Assembly: GCF_004359215.1 (NCBI RefSeq)
Contig: NC_090621.1
Location: 1-64,000, forward strand
From: Bremia lactucae
Lineage: Eukaryota > Oomycota > Peronosporomycetes > Peronosporales > Peronosporaceae
Length of the DNA: 64,000 bases
Direction: 5' to 3'
Shown here: piece after piece, positions 20,938 to 33,012 of the stretch
Numbering within the stretch: the stretch's first letter is position 1
Layout: each line of letters begins with the position of its first letter
Position numbers and translations under genes: made by a program
The notes under the pieces: model-generated
Seen by the model: only the letters and a program-made list of their open reading frames with translations
Databases searched by the model: none
Told to the model about the DNA's origin: nothing

Positions 20938-23689
20938 GGGAAGTTTGGCACAATTAAACGCATGAAAAGGAAGAAGACGTCACTAATATGGGGGACCACG
21001 ACTATAGTCCACCTGGGGGTAGGTCTTTGCCATCTTAGTCGTGAAAGAAATGTGCCACACGCACTTTTACGTGAAATGTATGGCACCGGCCGATACTAGC
21101 ATGGAAGGTGCAGCTTTCGAAATGGCCTCATTTCAGATAGTCTCAGTAGAACATGCACGACCACAGAAGGTCATCAGGCCTTTCTGTAGTGGAAGGTTTC
21201 GCGATTGTGGAAGTTGCTTTGTAATAAAGGCGTTTTTTTTTCGATTTCGATTGGTCAAGAGGCAGAATTTGCAATGTGCTTGTATTTAATTGTAGAGTTT
21301 GGACTAAAAATGGGTCTATTGATTGAAGCACCGAGATCGATAGTATAATCTTCTTAGAATCGCCTGTATATTCCGCCACGTTCACTAATCGAGGTAAGAA
21401 GGACACGCAGTATAAACTACCACAGGTTATTTGCAATCGCTCGATCGTGAATACCAACCCATGACCTGCATGCCTTTACTATTCCTGACTGCTATGGAAC
21501 GGCCGACGTTCACGTAATGGAATCGCATTTATTCATCAATTTATTCCGCAACCTCCACACTTCCCTTCCACGTCGCAGCTCTACTATCCGAAATGCAACA
21601 CTCTCGTCAGCCTACTCGAGCCGTCTCGACAGGAATGCGCTCCCAAACCCGCACATGCGCTCCCAACAGCATCAATACTCCTCTCGAAGACGCAGCACCT
21701 CTTGCCATCATTCATCGGATGCCCGTATTCGAGTCTTCGTATCGTCGTCGCTTCATCGCTGCCGATGTGCGAATCCCAAACTTCCTCATTCCATGCTCTG
21801 CCGGACAACTCATGGACGCTCGGTACAAAGTACGACGTGCTTCCACTGTCAATGTCCGGGTCTCGAGTCCCACGGCATAATATTTTTTTCCACGTTTGTA
21901 GTCGTGCACCCACTAAATAACAATACAGTATCCCGGCGTCGCAACGAGCCATTCCTTGCCAAACTTAATTTGATCGTGCTATTCTTGCCCATGTCTGTTC
22001 TTCCCAGTCGCCAGTGAAAGTTCAAAACCTTTCACGGATATTCAGCGCTCTTTCGTACATAACGTAGCACATCACACGAGGTACTTGTTCCTCTCGGTCC
22101 TGGAAAGCCACGACCTTGTCGTCACGCGACGATGGACGAGCTCCAGGACGCCATCCAAGACGCCCAATACATTGGTGCCATTACAAACGCACATCGTGGG
22201 CCCCGTGCAGCCTTTTATTCCACGACGTTGCTCAGTTTATCAAACATCAGGAACGGAGGTGCGGAAGCGAGCAGCTCGTACTTGAAAACGTGCTAATGAT
22301 GCCATTAGGAACCTACTTCTTTCGACGAATGGGTGAACAAAAATCGCAGTCATTGCTGCATCCGTGACGATACATGGCCTTGTGTTTTATTGTCAACACA
22401 ACTCTTCTGTCACGCGTGCAGACGTACGAAATTTTTTTTTATTTCGTATTGACCGAAGAAATAGCCCTTGGAGTGGTAAAGTTGTATCGGTATTCAAAAG
22501 CGAATTGTCGGACTCTTGTCGTCTAGATTTAGTACATTTTATTCGAAATGGAAGTTTTACGACATATATAAGCCAGTACCGTGTCGACAACCAATGATCT
22601 TGGAATGGAGTCACACGTGGAAATTACAATGCTAAAACTACGAGGCAATGAAGAAGGGAGTGTAAATGGCAAACGGGGTGCACTTTCGCTATTTGAAGAG
22701 TTGGAAGCTTGTGAGTTTTGCAGTTTGGAGGTTCAGCTCAAAAGTGTATTGTACAAGATGTTTCTTTGGTTTTTGTGAATGCAAACGCGCTTTAGAAATT
22801 AGAAATAATAATAATTATACGAGTTTGTGAGTACGACTTTACGGTACTTCGGGTCCTTGGACGTGGCGGCTTTGAAATGGGCAATGATTGTATCAAACAA
22901 ACGTCGGCGTCGTTGTACGCGATGAAAGTGATGAAATTTGAAAATGATTAAGAAGAAACATGCCGAGAAATTGTGCCTTGCGGAACGAAGATTCTGGCAA
23001 TGCCCCGAGGACCTTTATTTAGTCCTGGATTTGCGTCGGGTGGGCCTTTCTTTTTGCCTGCCTGATTTCGAGAAGTTCAAGTCCCAAATTCTACTTGGTG
23101 TGGAGACCTCCACGAAAAAAAAAACATCGTTCACCGAGATTTAAAACCGGAAAATATTTATTGAATGCCAAAGGCAATTGCACTAATTCCGACCTGGGTT
23201 TAGCGGTAGAATTGACACCGACAATGACGGGTCGGCGCGGTACACGAGGGTACTGGGCGCCGGAGATGCTGCGTCGAGGGCCAAGGCGCTTCACGTGTAG
23301 AAGCTAAAGGCGTACGACAAAGCGACGCTAGAGCTTACGCCGGCATACGGTCCGAGATATTTCTCCCAGACGCAGCTGAATTGATTTAGCGTACGTTTGG
23401 CTACGTCCTTTAGATTCGCGATCCAGCGCTACGACTTGAAGCAAAAAGAGCCGGCGAGATTAAGCAAATGCGGTTCTTTTCGTCCATTGACTCGGCTCAT
23501 ATGGCATAGATGCTTGTACTATCACTATCGTACCTGACAACGAGATCAACGCGGCGTCTCAAGCAGATATTGGCTCTTCGACATGGCAAATGTGAAGGGT
23601 ATCAAATTGTCTGTGGAGAATCAGAAATAGTCCGTGCTTTATTGATACAAACACCAATTCGTGTTGCTTTTTTAACAACGTGAGCACTT
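20657..23689. repeat. Left copy of 3,033-bp duplicate that flanks an N gap
   Basis: This sequence equals 23916-26948 with no difference noticed, at a spacing of 3,259 bp. It ends exactly at the first N. The other copy begins exactly at the last N. That is the pattern expected when the overlapping ends of two contigs were placed side by side instead of merged. Confidence 0.95.
21593..23640 (+). pseudogene. Degenerate GRK-type protein kinase (copy 1)
   Basis: Fragments in different plus-strand frames read as an AGC-type kinase. They are a glycine loop (LRVLGRGGF near 22856), an YAMKVM lysine (about 22917), KKHAEKLCLAER, the HRDLKPEN catalytic loop (near 23133), SDLGLAV (about 23192), GTRGYWAPEM (about 23240), and a C-terminal AGC tail with FFSSIDSAHM (near 23480). 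The DLG in place of DFG is typical of G-protein-coupled-receptor kinases. An earlier part (22130-22700) could be the RGS-like region (MDELQDAIQDAQYIGAI, PLGTYFFRRM). Frameshifts, stops and a deletion between helix C and the catalytic loop show it is dead. Confidence 0.75.
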
Positions 23690-23915
23690 NNNNNNNNNNN
23701 NNNNNNNNNNNNNNNNNNNNNNNNNNNNNNNNNNNNNNNNNNNNNNNNNNNNNNNNNNNNNNNNNNNNNNNNNNNNNNNNNNNNNNNNNNNNNNNNNNNN
23801 NNNNNNNNNNNNNNNNNNNNNNNNNNNNNNNNNNNNNNNNNNNNNNNNNNNNNNNNNNNNNNNNNNNNNNNNNNNNNNNNNNNNNNNNNNNNNNNNNNNN
23901 NNNNNNNNNNNNNNN
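23690..23915. other. Assembly gap, 226 N
   Basis: A run of 226 unknown bases whose two edges coincide with the ends of the 3,033-bp duplicate. Confidence 0.99.
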
Positions 23916-23932
23916 TAAAAAGGAAATGCCAC

Positions 23933-24196
23933 TTGCAGAACCATATTGTGACCGATACAGCTGTGAGACAATATTGACGCCCTTGAGATTGACGGGATGT
24001 TGCCGAACGTGCTGCCAAAGGTCGTTACGGGCGTCTGTCGCAGTGCTTTCTTGCTTTAGAAGAGGTTCTTGGTATTATACGACAACAAGAAGATGCTCCT
24101 ACATGCCACGTGTTTGCTCTCTATTTGAAGATAGAGCTGTGCCATGTCGTCCCGCGTCGCAGGAGCGTGAACGGTGAACGCCACAGCGCTCGCCAT
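23933..24196 (-). pseudogene. Truncated duplicate of exons 1-2 of the membrane protein gene
   Basis: Positions 24196-24110 and 24053-23933 repeat the first two exons of the gene at 19861-20937. The remaining exons are missing because the copy ends at the gap. It is likely an assembly effect and not a real pseudogene. Confidence 0.7.
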
Positions 24197-24851
24197 GGGA
24201 AGTTTGGCACAATTAAACGCATGAAAAGGAAGAAGACGTCACTAATATGGGGGACCACGACTATAGTCCACCTGGGGGTAGGTCTTTGCCATCTTAGTCG
24301 TGAAAGAAATGTGCCACACGCACTTTTACGTGAAATGTATGGCACCGGCCGATACTAGCATGGAAGGTGCAGCTTTCGAAATGGCCTCATTTCAGATAGT
24401 CTCAGTAGAACATGCACGACCACAGAAGGTCATCAGGCCTTTCTGTAGTGGAAGGTTTCGCGATTGTGGAAGTTGCTTTGTAATAAAGGCGTTTTTTTTT
24501 CGATTTCGATTGGTCAAGAGGCAGAATTTGCAATGTGCTTGTATTTAATTGTAGAGTTTGGACTAAAAATGGGTCTATTGATTGAAGCACCGAGATCGAT
24601 AGTATAATCTTCTTAGAATCGCCTGTATATTCCGCCACGTTCACTAATCGAGGTAAGAAGGACACGCAGTATAAACTACCACAGGTTATTTGCAATCGCT
24701 CGATCGTGAATACCAACCCATGACCTGCATGCCTTTACTATTCCTGACTGCTATGGAACGGCCGACGTTCACGTAATGGAATCGCATTTATTCATCAATT
24801 TATTCCGCAACCTCCACACTTCCCTTCCACGTCGCAGCTCTACTATCCGAA

Positions 24852-26899
24852 ATGCAACACTCTCGTCAGCCTACTCGAGCCGTCTCGACAGGAATGCGCT
24901 CCCAAACCCGCACATGCGCTCCCAACAGCATCAATACTCCTCTCGAAGACGCAGCACCTCTTGCCATCATTCATCGGATGCCCGTATTCGAGTCTTCGTA
25001 TCGTCGTCGCTTCATCGCTGCCGATGTGCGAATCCCAAACTTCCTCATTCCATGCTCTGCCGGACAACTCATGGACGCTCGGTACAAAGTACGACGTGCT
25101 TCCACTGTCAATGTCCGGGTCTCGAGTCCCACGGCATAATATTTTTTTCCACGTTTGTAGTCGTGCACCCACTAAATAACAATACAGTATCCCGGCGTCG
25201 CAACGAGCCATTCCTTGCCAAACTTAATTTGATCGTGCTATTCTTGCCCATGTCTGTTCTTCCCAGTCGCCAGTGAAAGTTCAAAACCTTTCACGGATAT
25301 TCAGCGCTCTTTCGTACATAACGTAGCACATCACACGAGGTACTTGTTCCTCTCGGTCCTGGAAAGCCACGACCTTGTCGTCACGCGACGATGGACGAGC
25401 TCCAGGACGCCATCCAAGACGCCCAATACATTGGTGCCATTACAAACGCACATCGTGGGCCCCGTGCAGCCTTTTATTCCACGACGTTGCTCAGTTTATC
25501 AAACATCAGGAACGGAGGTGCGGAAGCGAGCAGCTCGTACTTGAAAACGTGCTAATGATGCCATTAGGAACCTACTTCTTTCGACGAATGGGTGAACAAA
25601 AATCGCAGTCATTGCTGCATCCGTGACGATACATGGCCTTGTGTTTTATTGTCAACACAACTCTTCTGTCACGCGTGCAGACGTACGAAATTTTTTTTTA
25701 TTTCGTATTGACCGAAGAAATAGCCCTTGGAGTGGTAAAGTTGTATCGGTATTCAAAAGCGAATTGTCGGACTCTTGTCGTCTAGATTTAGTACATTTTA
25801 TTCGAAATGGAAGTTTTACGACATATATAAGCCAGTACCGTGTCGACAACCAATGATCTTGGAATGGAGTCACACGTGGAAATTACAATGCTAAAACTAC
25901 GAGGCAATGAAGAAGGGAGTGTAAATGGCAAACGGGGTGCACTTTCGCTATTTGAAGAGTTGGAAGCTTGTGAGTTTTGCAGTTTGGAGGTTCAGCTCAA
26001 AAGTGTATTGTACAAGATGTTTCTTTGGTTTTTGTGAATGCAAACGCGCTTTAGAAATTAGAAATAATAATAATTATACGAGTTTGTGAGTACGACTTTA
26101 CGGTACTTCGGGTCCTTGGACGTGGCGGCTTTGAAATGGGCAATGATTGTATCAAACAAACGTCGGCGTCGTTGTACGCGATGAAAGTGATGAAATTTGA
26201 AAATGATTAAGAAGAAACATGCCGAGAAATTGTGCCTTGCGGAACGAAGATTCTGGCAATGCCCCGAGGACCTTTATTTAGTCCTGGATTTGCGTCGGGT
26301 GGGCCTTTCTTTTTGCCTGCCTGATTTCGAGAAGTTCAAGTCCCAAATTCTACTTGGTGTGGAGACCTCCACGAAAAAAAAAACATCGTTCACCGAGATT
26401 TAAAACCGGAAAATATTTATTGAATGCCAAAGGCAATTGCACTAATTCCGACCTGGGTTTAGCGGTAGAATTGACACCGACAATGACGGGTCGGCGCGGT
26501 ACACGAGGGTACTGGGCGCCGGAGATGCTGCGTCGAGGGCCAAGGCGCTTCACGTGTAGAAGCTAAAGGCGTACGACAAAGCGACGCTAGAGCTTACGCC
26601 GGCATACGGTCCGAGATATTTCTCCCAGACGCAGCTGAATTGATTTAGCGTACGTTTGGCTACGTCCTTTAGATTCGCGATCCAGCGCTACGACTTGAAG
26701 CAAAAAGAGCCGGCGAGATTAAGCAAATGCGGTTCTTTTCGTCCATTGACTCGGCTCATATGGCATAGATGCTTGTACTATCACTATCGTACCTGACAAC
26801 GAGATCAACGCGGCGTCTCAAGCAGATATTGGCTCTTCGACATGGCAAATGTGAAGGGTATCAAATTGTCTGTGGAGAATCAGAAATAGTCCGTGCTTT
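24852..26899 (+). pseudogene. Degenerate GRK-type protein kinase (copy 2)
   Basis: Same content, frameshifts and motifs as 21593-23640, at a shift of 3,259 bp. If the duplicate is an assembly overlap, there is only one such pseudogene. Confidence 0.75.
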
Positions 26900-27151
26900 A
26901 TTGATACAAACACCAATTCGTGTTGCTTTTTTAACAACGTGAGCACTTGCGGTAGAAAATAATTACCGTTTTGAGTATTTTGATTTTTTTTTGAACACAT
27001 CTTGCAACGGGTGTACCTGTCGCTGTTTATGTTGCTTCTCTTTTTTTAATCTATTAACTCGTACAGGATACATAGTTCGAAATATTTATTCTGGGAACAT
27101 AAGATCATTAACCTTCCGTTTCGTCTCCGTCCTTTCAAGATTCTTCTCACC

Positions 27152-28522
27152 ATGTTCATGAAGCCTTTACAGCGCGCCACGGCGGCGTCCTCTTCCCTCA
27201 TCAAGCATGCGTACGTGTTTCTATGCTAGAATATGAAGAAAAGAAGCTCATCACATTTGTTTCTATCAGACGACGCTTGACGCGCTCCATCGGCTTCTTA
27301 TCGACGTTGCCGGAGGAGCACACTATGCTACGCGACATGTGTCAACAGTACGCAGCCAAGCATCTCAAGCCTATCGCTGGGGAGCTAGACAAAAACCACA
27401 GCTTTCCTGCTCAACAGGTGAAAGACCTTGGTGAAATGGGACTTATGGGCATCGCTATCGACGAAAAGTACGGTGGAGCAGGTCTTGACTATCTCGCCTA
27501 CTCGATTGCGCTCGAGGAGATCAGTCGCGGGTGTGCCTCAACGGGCGTCATTATGTCTGTGAATAATGTAAGTCTGCAGAGCCTATGGTAACTTATATTA
27601 TCTTATAGAGGCCTGACAATTGGCATGTGGTTGCCAGTCGCTGTATTGCGCTCCTCTGGAAAAATTTGGCACGCCCGAGCAAAAGGAAACCCATCTTACA
27701 GACTATGCCAGTGGGGCTAAACTTGGATGCTTTGGCCTAAGTGAACCCGGCAACGGTAGTGATGCAGGGGCTGCCGCAACAACAGCGCGTGTGACGGACA
27801 ACGGTTTTGTCCTCAACGGCACCAAAGCATGGATCACGAATGCCCACGATGCCACGCAAGCCATCGTATTTGCCACAACCGACAAATCGCTTAAACACAA
27901 AGGCATCAGTGCTTTTCTTGTGCCAACCGATGCTCCCGGCTTTTCATTGGGCAAAAAGGAGGACAAGCTGGGCATTCGGGCCTCCAGTACCGGAAATCTT
28001 ATTTTAGAAGACGTGGAAATTCCGAAAGCAAATTTAATTGGGCACCAAGGCGATGGGTTTAAAATTGCCATGATAACATTGGATTCAGGCCGCATTGGCA
28101 TTGCATCGCAGGCGCTGGGCATTGCCCAAGCGTCGTATGACTGCGCGATTGCATACGCCCAGACTCGCAAGGCATTTGGCGTCCCGTTAGCGAAAAATCC
28201 GATCATCCTGACCAAATTGTCGACCATGGCTACGGAAATTGAAGCTGCACGGTTGCTGACGTGGAAAGCTGCGGTCGAGAAAGATGCAGGTCGACCGTTT
28301 ACGAAGCTCGCGGCCATGGCGAAGCTGAAGGCATCAGAGGCCGCGACCATGTGCTCGCACCAGGCCATTCAAGTGCTTGGTGGCATGGGCTACGTATCGG
28401 ACATGCCTGCAGAGCGTCACTACCGCGACGCACGTATTACGGAAATTTATGAAGGCACGTCGGAGATCATGCATCTTGTAATTGCTGGTGTTTTGAATAA
28501 AGAATATAACGAGCTGAACTGA
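27152..28522 (+). CDS. Short-chain acyl-CoA dehydrogenase, mitochondrial
   Basis: Three exons (27152-27210, 27270-27567, 27638-28522) with GT-AG introns of 59 and 70 nt give 413 residues, the usual size of short-chain acyl-CoA dehydrogenases. The enzyme oxidises short acyl-CoA (butyryl-CoA type) to the 2-enoyl-CoA using FAD, passing electrons to ETF in the matrix. The N-terminus ([25 protein letters not shown]) is basic and Ser-rich, fitting a mitochondrial presequence. Motifs: [12 protein letters not shown] (FAD/substrate region), [10 protein letters not shown], and IYEGTSEI near the C-terminus, which holds the catalytic Glu position. Without the first splice the frame would start late and lack the presequence. 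An ACAD11-type gene follows on the same strand 322 bp downstream. Confidence 0.9.
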
Positions 28523-28844
28523 GGTTTTTCGGTACATTGGAAAAGAAATTGTTTGAACGACAAGAATTTCATGATCAATGTTCGAATATTCGATGATGAT
28601 GTTTTTTTTCCTAATTTCAAGTATTAATATATTTTAGCAAAAGCAGATTCATTTTAGCGAGCATGATAATAAGGCACCATAATCAGTCCACTTCGCCTGA
28701 TAATTATGTGCCAAGAAGTTACGTTCCGATGAGTAAAATTATACAAAATGTAATCCCAATTCTATCGTACCTAGGATCAAAGTTTACACACACAGCCCAT
28801 AAATCCGGCACCGGATCTAACGCTTCCCAACAGCTCTCCTAATA
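28523..28844. other. Spacer between the two acyl-CoA dehydrogenase genes
   Basis: AT-rich intergenic DNA with a T-run at about 28600. It probably contains the 3' end of the upstream transcript and the promoter of the next gene. No other feature was seen. Confidence 0.5.
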
Positions 28845-31244
28845 ATGAAGCATCAAGACATTCGCCACGCGCTCGACGTTGTTTCATTGACAGCGTACAT
28901 CCACGCTCAACTCGGCGTGTCACATGGCTCCATTGCCTCCATCTTTCAATTTCGACACGGCCAGTCCAACCCCACGTACCTCTTGACCATGGCGACCTCA
29001 AATGCCAAGTACGTCTTGCGGAAAAAGCCACCCGGCCAGATTTTACCGTCAGCCCACGCAGTGGAGCGGGAATATCGTGTTTTAAGAGCACTAGAGCACA
29101 CGGATGTGCCCGTTCCGCGTGCTGTGATATTGTGTGAGGACCTTACGGTCCTCGGAACCCCGTTTTACCTCATGGAATACGTCCATGGTCGCAATTTTCA
29201 GGATCCATCGCTTCCTGGAGTCAAGCCTATGCATCGTTTTGCCATGTATAGCTCCGTTCTGGATGCCTTGGTTCATTTACACGCTCTAGACTATAAGAAA
29301 CTCGGTCTCACCGACTTTGGTCGGCCAGAAAAGTATTGCCAGCGTGTCGTGACACGCTGGAGTCAACAGATTCAAAAAAATCAAAAGATCTTTGCGCATG
29401 CAAATATTCCGGAAAATCCAAGGCTCACCGAGCTACAAAACTGGCTCAATCAGCATATTGAGACGGCTCTTCAGGCCACAGACGACCGCACGAGTCTCGT
29501 TCACGGAGACTTTCGAATCGACAATGTGCTGTTTCATGCCACAGAGCCTCGAGTCGTAGCGATCTTGGACTGGGAGTTATGCACAATTGGTGACCCTTTC
29601 ACCGATGTGGCCACGCTCGCGTTGATTTATCGGATACCTTGTGATACTTTAAACACAATCATGGTGCCAGGATTGTCGGATGTGTCAATCAAGAAGCTCG
29701 GCATTCCATCCGAGCGCGAATGGATACAGGGGTACTGTTCTCGAGCCTCTTGCTTCCCACCTTTGACGAAAACGTGGAACTGGTATACAGGGATGAGTAT
29801 CTACCGCTTTGCCGCCATCTGCCACGGTGTATACGCGCGTGCGCTGCTAGGGAACGCGTCATCGGCAAATGCAGCAGACGCCAAGACAACGATGGATCGA
29901 CTCCTGTTACTAAGCGAAGAGGTCAAAACGTCTTTGATTAAAATTGATCCCGAACCAGAACTTGAACACACGATCCCATTTCCGATCCGTCCCCATGCGC
30001 TGGCAATGTACAAGCAACTCTTTCGATTCTGCCACACCCGTGTCTTTCCAGCTGAGCATTTGTATCTAACTCAGCTCGAAACCGCTCGAAACGAAGGACG
30101 TGAGTGGAAAGACGTGCCGCGTGTGGTGGAAATTTTAAAGACGGAAGCCAAGGCCTTGAAGCTCTGGAACCTCTTCCTCTCCGAGTGTGTGGTGCCGCCA
30201 CTCGATGGCCATGGACCAGGGGTTACGTATGGCAGCGACTTGACGAACCTCGAGTATGGACTCTTGTGTGAAATTATGGGACGTTCCATCGTGCTTGGTC
30301 CAGAAGTGTTTAACTGCTCTGCGCCGGATTCGGGCAACATGGAGATTCTTATGCGGTTTGGCACGCTAGAGCAGAAGCACGAGTGGCTCGTGCCATTGCT
30401 GGAAGGAACAATTCGTTCCTGCTTTGCCATGACGGAAAAGCGTGTGGCCTCTTCGGATGCGACAAATATTGAAACAAGCATCGTGCGTAACGACAAGCGG
30501 CAGGAGTATGTGATTAATGGCCACAAGTACTATATCTCAGGAGCTGGGGACCCACGATGTCAATTAATTATTTTAATGGGTAAGCACGCGGAATTAAATA
30601 TAAAGAATCCATTTCAACAGCAATCGATGCTCCTTGTGCCAATGGCTACACCTGGTGTCCAAATTATAAGGCCCATGCACGTCTTTGGCTACAACGATGC
30701 TCCACATGGACACATGGAAATGCGGTTTCAGAATGTATGCGTTCCATTTCGCAATATGCTATTGGGTGAAGGCCGTGGGTTTGAAATCGCACAGGCCCGT
30801 CTTGGACCTGGTCGAATCCACCATTGCATGCGGGCAATCGGTGTTGCCGAGCGCTGTCTTGAGCTGATGATACAGCGTGCCAAAACTAGGACCGCGTTCC
30901 AGCAACTACTGGCGGAAAATGCGCTTGTGTGCTCGCAAATTGCCAAGTCGCGCTGTGACTTGAATAGCGCTCGTTTGCTGACGCTACACGCCGCACATCA
31001 CATGGATTTGCATGGCAATAAAGTTGCCCAGCAGGCGATTGCGATGAGTAAGATCGTGGTGCCTCAGATGGCACTCGATATATGCGATCGAGCCATTCAA
31101 ATTCATGGTGCTGCTGGCGTGAGTCAAGACTTTATTCTGTCGTACTTGTATGCAACTGTACGGACGCTTCGTATTGCTGACGGCCCTGATGAGGTGCACA
31201 TGCGCACGATTGCAAAACTGGAGCTGAGTCGCTCCAAGTTGTGA
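28845..31244 (+). CDS. ACAD11-type fusion: APH kinase-like plus acyl-CoA dehydrogenase
   Basis: The intact 799-residue, single-exon protein joins an aminoglycoside-phosphotransferase-like kinase (residues about 20-350) to an acyl-CoA dehydrogenase (about 380-799). Human ACAD11 has the same layout and a similar length (about 780). The kinase part keeps VHGDFRIDN (about 219-227), with the catalytic Asp, and LDWEL (about 241), with the metal-binding Asp. The dehydrogenase part has [12 protein letters not shown] (near 527), where most relatives have TEP, and a C-terminal ADGPDEVH segment. Family knowledge links ACAD10/11 to the breakdown of 4-hydroxy fatty acids through a phosphorylated intermediate. 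Use in this organism is inferred. It lies next to a short-chain dehydrogenase, suggesting linked acyl-CoA catabolism. No mitochondrial presequence is obvious. Confidence 0.88.
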   Translation: MKHQDIRHALDVVSLTAYIHAQLGVSHGSIASIFQFRHGQSNPTYLLTMATSNAKYVLRKKPPGQILPSAHAVEREYRVLRALEHTDVPVPRAVILCEDLTVLGTPFYLMEYVHGRNFQDPSLPGVKPMHRFAMYSSVLDALVHLHALDYKKLGLTDFGRPEKYCQRVVTRWSQQIQKNQKIFAHANIPENPRLTELQNWLNQHIETALQATDDRTSLVHGDFRIDNVLFHATEPRVVAILDWELCTIGDPFTDVATLALIYRIPCDTLNTIMVPGLSDVSIKKLGIPSEREWIQGYCSRASCFPPLTKTWNWYTGMSIYRFAAICHGVYARALLGNASSANAADAKTTMDRLLLLSEEVKTSLIKIDPEPELEHTIPFPIRPHALAMYKQLFRFCHTRVFPAEHLYLTQLETARNEGREWKDVPRVVEILKTEAKALKLWNLFLSECVVPPLDGHGPGVTYGSDLTNLEYGLLCEIMGRSIVLGPEVFNCSAPDSGNMEILMRFGTLEQKHEWLVPLLEGTIRSCFAMTEKRVASSDATNIETSIVRNDKRQEYVINGHKYYISGAGDPRCQLIILMGKHAELNIKNPFQQQSMLLVPMATPGVQIIRPMHVFGYNDAPHGHMEMRFQNVCVPFRNMLLGEGRGFEIAQARLGPGRIHHCMRAIGVAERCLELMIQRAKTRTAFQQLLAENALVCSQIAKSRCDLNSARLLTLHAAHHMDLHGNKVAQQAIAMSKIVVPQMALDICDRAIQIHGAAGVSQDFILSYLYATVRTLRIADGPDEVHMRTIAKLELSRSKL

Positions 31245-31721
31245 AACCTTGAAAAATGTAGTCAGAAGGTGGCACAAAAAAGTTGCGGCCTGGTCAATAA
31301 CGTAATAACTTTGATGGCTACATCCAGTGCAACATGTGTCACCTTCTGACAAAATCTTTCGATTTGTATTTTTTAAACTTCCTCTTTCTAAGAAATCTGT
31401 CCCCATGAAATGAAATATTGCTTACACAAGTGTTGCACGTCTGTCAGTCACGCATGAGCTTCGGATTAGGTCTGTCAGCCGCAGTAGACAAATCGAATGA
31501 AACGTGCCCAAGTCGAGCTCGGACTTCTCACCCACACGCATGGTTGCTTCCTTCTTTTTAGCTCGTCTCCGTCTTAAATAGAACCCCACTAAAATGGTAC
31601 CGCGAGTCCAGCTCATCTAGCGAGCAATCCCGAACAGGCTCTTTTCGAAAATGTCTCGTAAAAGCTGCTTCTCATTTCCCAATTTGCTGCGCGGCTCGAT
31701 CAAAGGTGTTTCCTTTTCGCG
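31245..31721. other. Spacer upstream of the PX-RING gene
   Basis: No supported gene. Contains the 3' flank of the ACAD11-type gene and the presumed promoter of the PX-RING gene. Confidence 0.45.
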
Positions 31722-32615
31722 ATGCCGTCCCGATCTTCCATTTTCGCTAGCCGTCTCATTAATTCTGCATCGTCCTCGCTGGCCAATTGCAAGCTCGATG
31801 GCCCGTCGCGTCGCTTGCTGAAGGCGCGGCACCACGGCATGGAAAAGATGGAGATCCAGACCAATACCTTGACCGCCGTGCTCCACTGCGAGACCATTCG
31901 ATTCACCATCTACAAGCTGCAGATTCGCAGCATCGCGAGTGTTACTGAGGGAGGGGAATGGACGTTAATGAAGCGCTACTCCGAATTCTTTTACTTTCGC
32001 CAAACATTGCTCAAGCTTCTAAAGAAATGGAATCTCCAATTCCGTTCCGAATCCGAGCGGCTCCGGTGCAAAGAGTTAGCCATCGCTTCCGCATTATTAC
32101 TACCAGCGCTTGAACTTCCGGCGTTCCCACGCAAGCACATGCGTTGTGATACTGCTGCGATCATTAAGGAACGACGGACGAAGCTGCAACAGTTTGTGCG
32201 GAAAATGTTAGATGCGTACTCGGACATTTCGATTTTTCTCTATAACGTGCAGTCACTGAATACGTGCGCATTTGTGAATCTAAAGGAGATATTGGAGGTG
32301 TTGGAAGATTTCATGATCGTTCCTCCGCAACAAAAGGAGATAAATCGTCGCCTCACGTCTGCGGTGCTAGCACTGGAAGACGTCGACAGACATGCTGTAA
32401 AATTTCAGACCTCGACGTGCTGCATCTGTCTGTGTGGCGAGTCAGATACGAATGAGTGGGAAGTGTTTGCAGACAGGATGGTGAAGCTACCATGTTCGCA
32501 TCAATTTCACGAAGACTGCGTCATCAATTGGTTTAGCACTAGCACTACCTGTCCTTTATGCCGAAAGCCTGCTTTTAAAGACGAGCACCGGTCGTTCGAT
32601 GTGTCAATCAATTAA
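31722..32615 (+). CDS. PX domain and RING-H2 finger protein
   Basis: This 297-residue, single-exon protein has an N-terminal PX domain (about residues 48-190) with a KRYSEFFYFRQTL motif, the usual phosphoinositide-binding arginine-tyrosine region. Its C-terminal RING-H2 finger (about 233-282) runs CCICLC ... CSHQFHEDC ... CPLC and has all eight zinc ligands. The RING implies E3 ubiquitin ligase activity and the PX domain implies recruitment to endosomal membranes. Both are inferences from the families. The first 40 residues are basic and Ser-rich. The pairing of PX and RING-H2 in so short a protein is unusual. No clear orthologue is known to me. Confidence 0.85.
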   Translation: MPSRSSIFASRLINSASSSLANCKLDGPSRRLLKARHHGMEKMEIQTNTLTAVLHCETIRFTIYKLQIRSIASVTEGGEWTLMKRYSEFFYFRQTLLKLLKKWNLQFRSESERLRCKELAIASALLLPALELPAFPRKHMRCDTAAIIKERRTKLQQFVRKMLDAYSDISIFLYNVQSLNTCAFVNLKEILEVLEDFMIVPPQQKEINRRLTSAVLALEDVDRHAVKFQTSTCCICLCGESDTNEWEVFADRMVKLPCSHQFHEDCVINWFSTSTTCPLCRKPAFKDEHRSFDVSIN

Positions 32616-32992
32616 GCATAAACTGTCGTTGTATTTTCATATTTAAAATTAGTGCTTGGTGGACTTAAAGCTTAATGGCTTGAGCACCGTATAAGAACGC
32701 TGGCCTTTAGTAAGTTAAATTTTATTACAATTTATAATTGCTTTAGCTTCTGGGACTCATTCGCCTTCTCCTGGCGCTTTGCTTAAGCTTATCCAACAGA
32801 GATCGTCCATCCACCAATAAGCCATAGGAGACTATTAATGCACATCAAGAAGAAAAGCATGTGCAGTTGCGAATTGACTGTAAACCAACTTACTTATGAG
32901 TCTCCGATCTCCAACGCGCAGAGTAATAAAATGCACGAATTATTTGCTAGGCTCACGAATTAAACATGTCAAGCTGAAGGCATCAAGCTCAA
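32616..32992. other. AT-rich spacer
   Basis: No coding frame or repeat recognised between the PX-RING gene and the SINE-like insertion. Confidence 0.45.
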
Positions 32993-33012
32993 AACCCGTC
33001 TAGCTCAGTTGA
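32993..33012. repeat. Left target-site duplication of SINE-like insertion
   Basis: Twenty bases match 33301-33320 with one mismatch. The sequence resembles the 5' end and box A of tRNA-Lys (TAGCTCAGTTG at 33001-33011). Confidence 0.6.

Larger units (their letters stand above)
23916..26948. repeat. Right copy of the 3,033-bp duplicate
   Basis: Identical, as far as read, to 20657-23689. On its right it continues without a break to the acyl-CoA dehydrogenase gene. It probably is not a second genomic locus. Confidence 0.95.

Noticed and set aside
21517..22017. A 166-residue plus-strand protein
   Set aside because: Composition is shadow-like (Ser/Arg/His-rich), and a different frame carries the kinase-gene wording in the same stretch.
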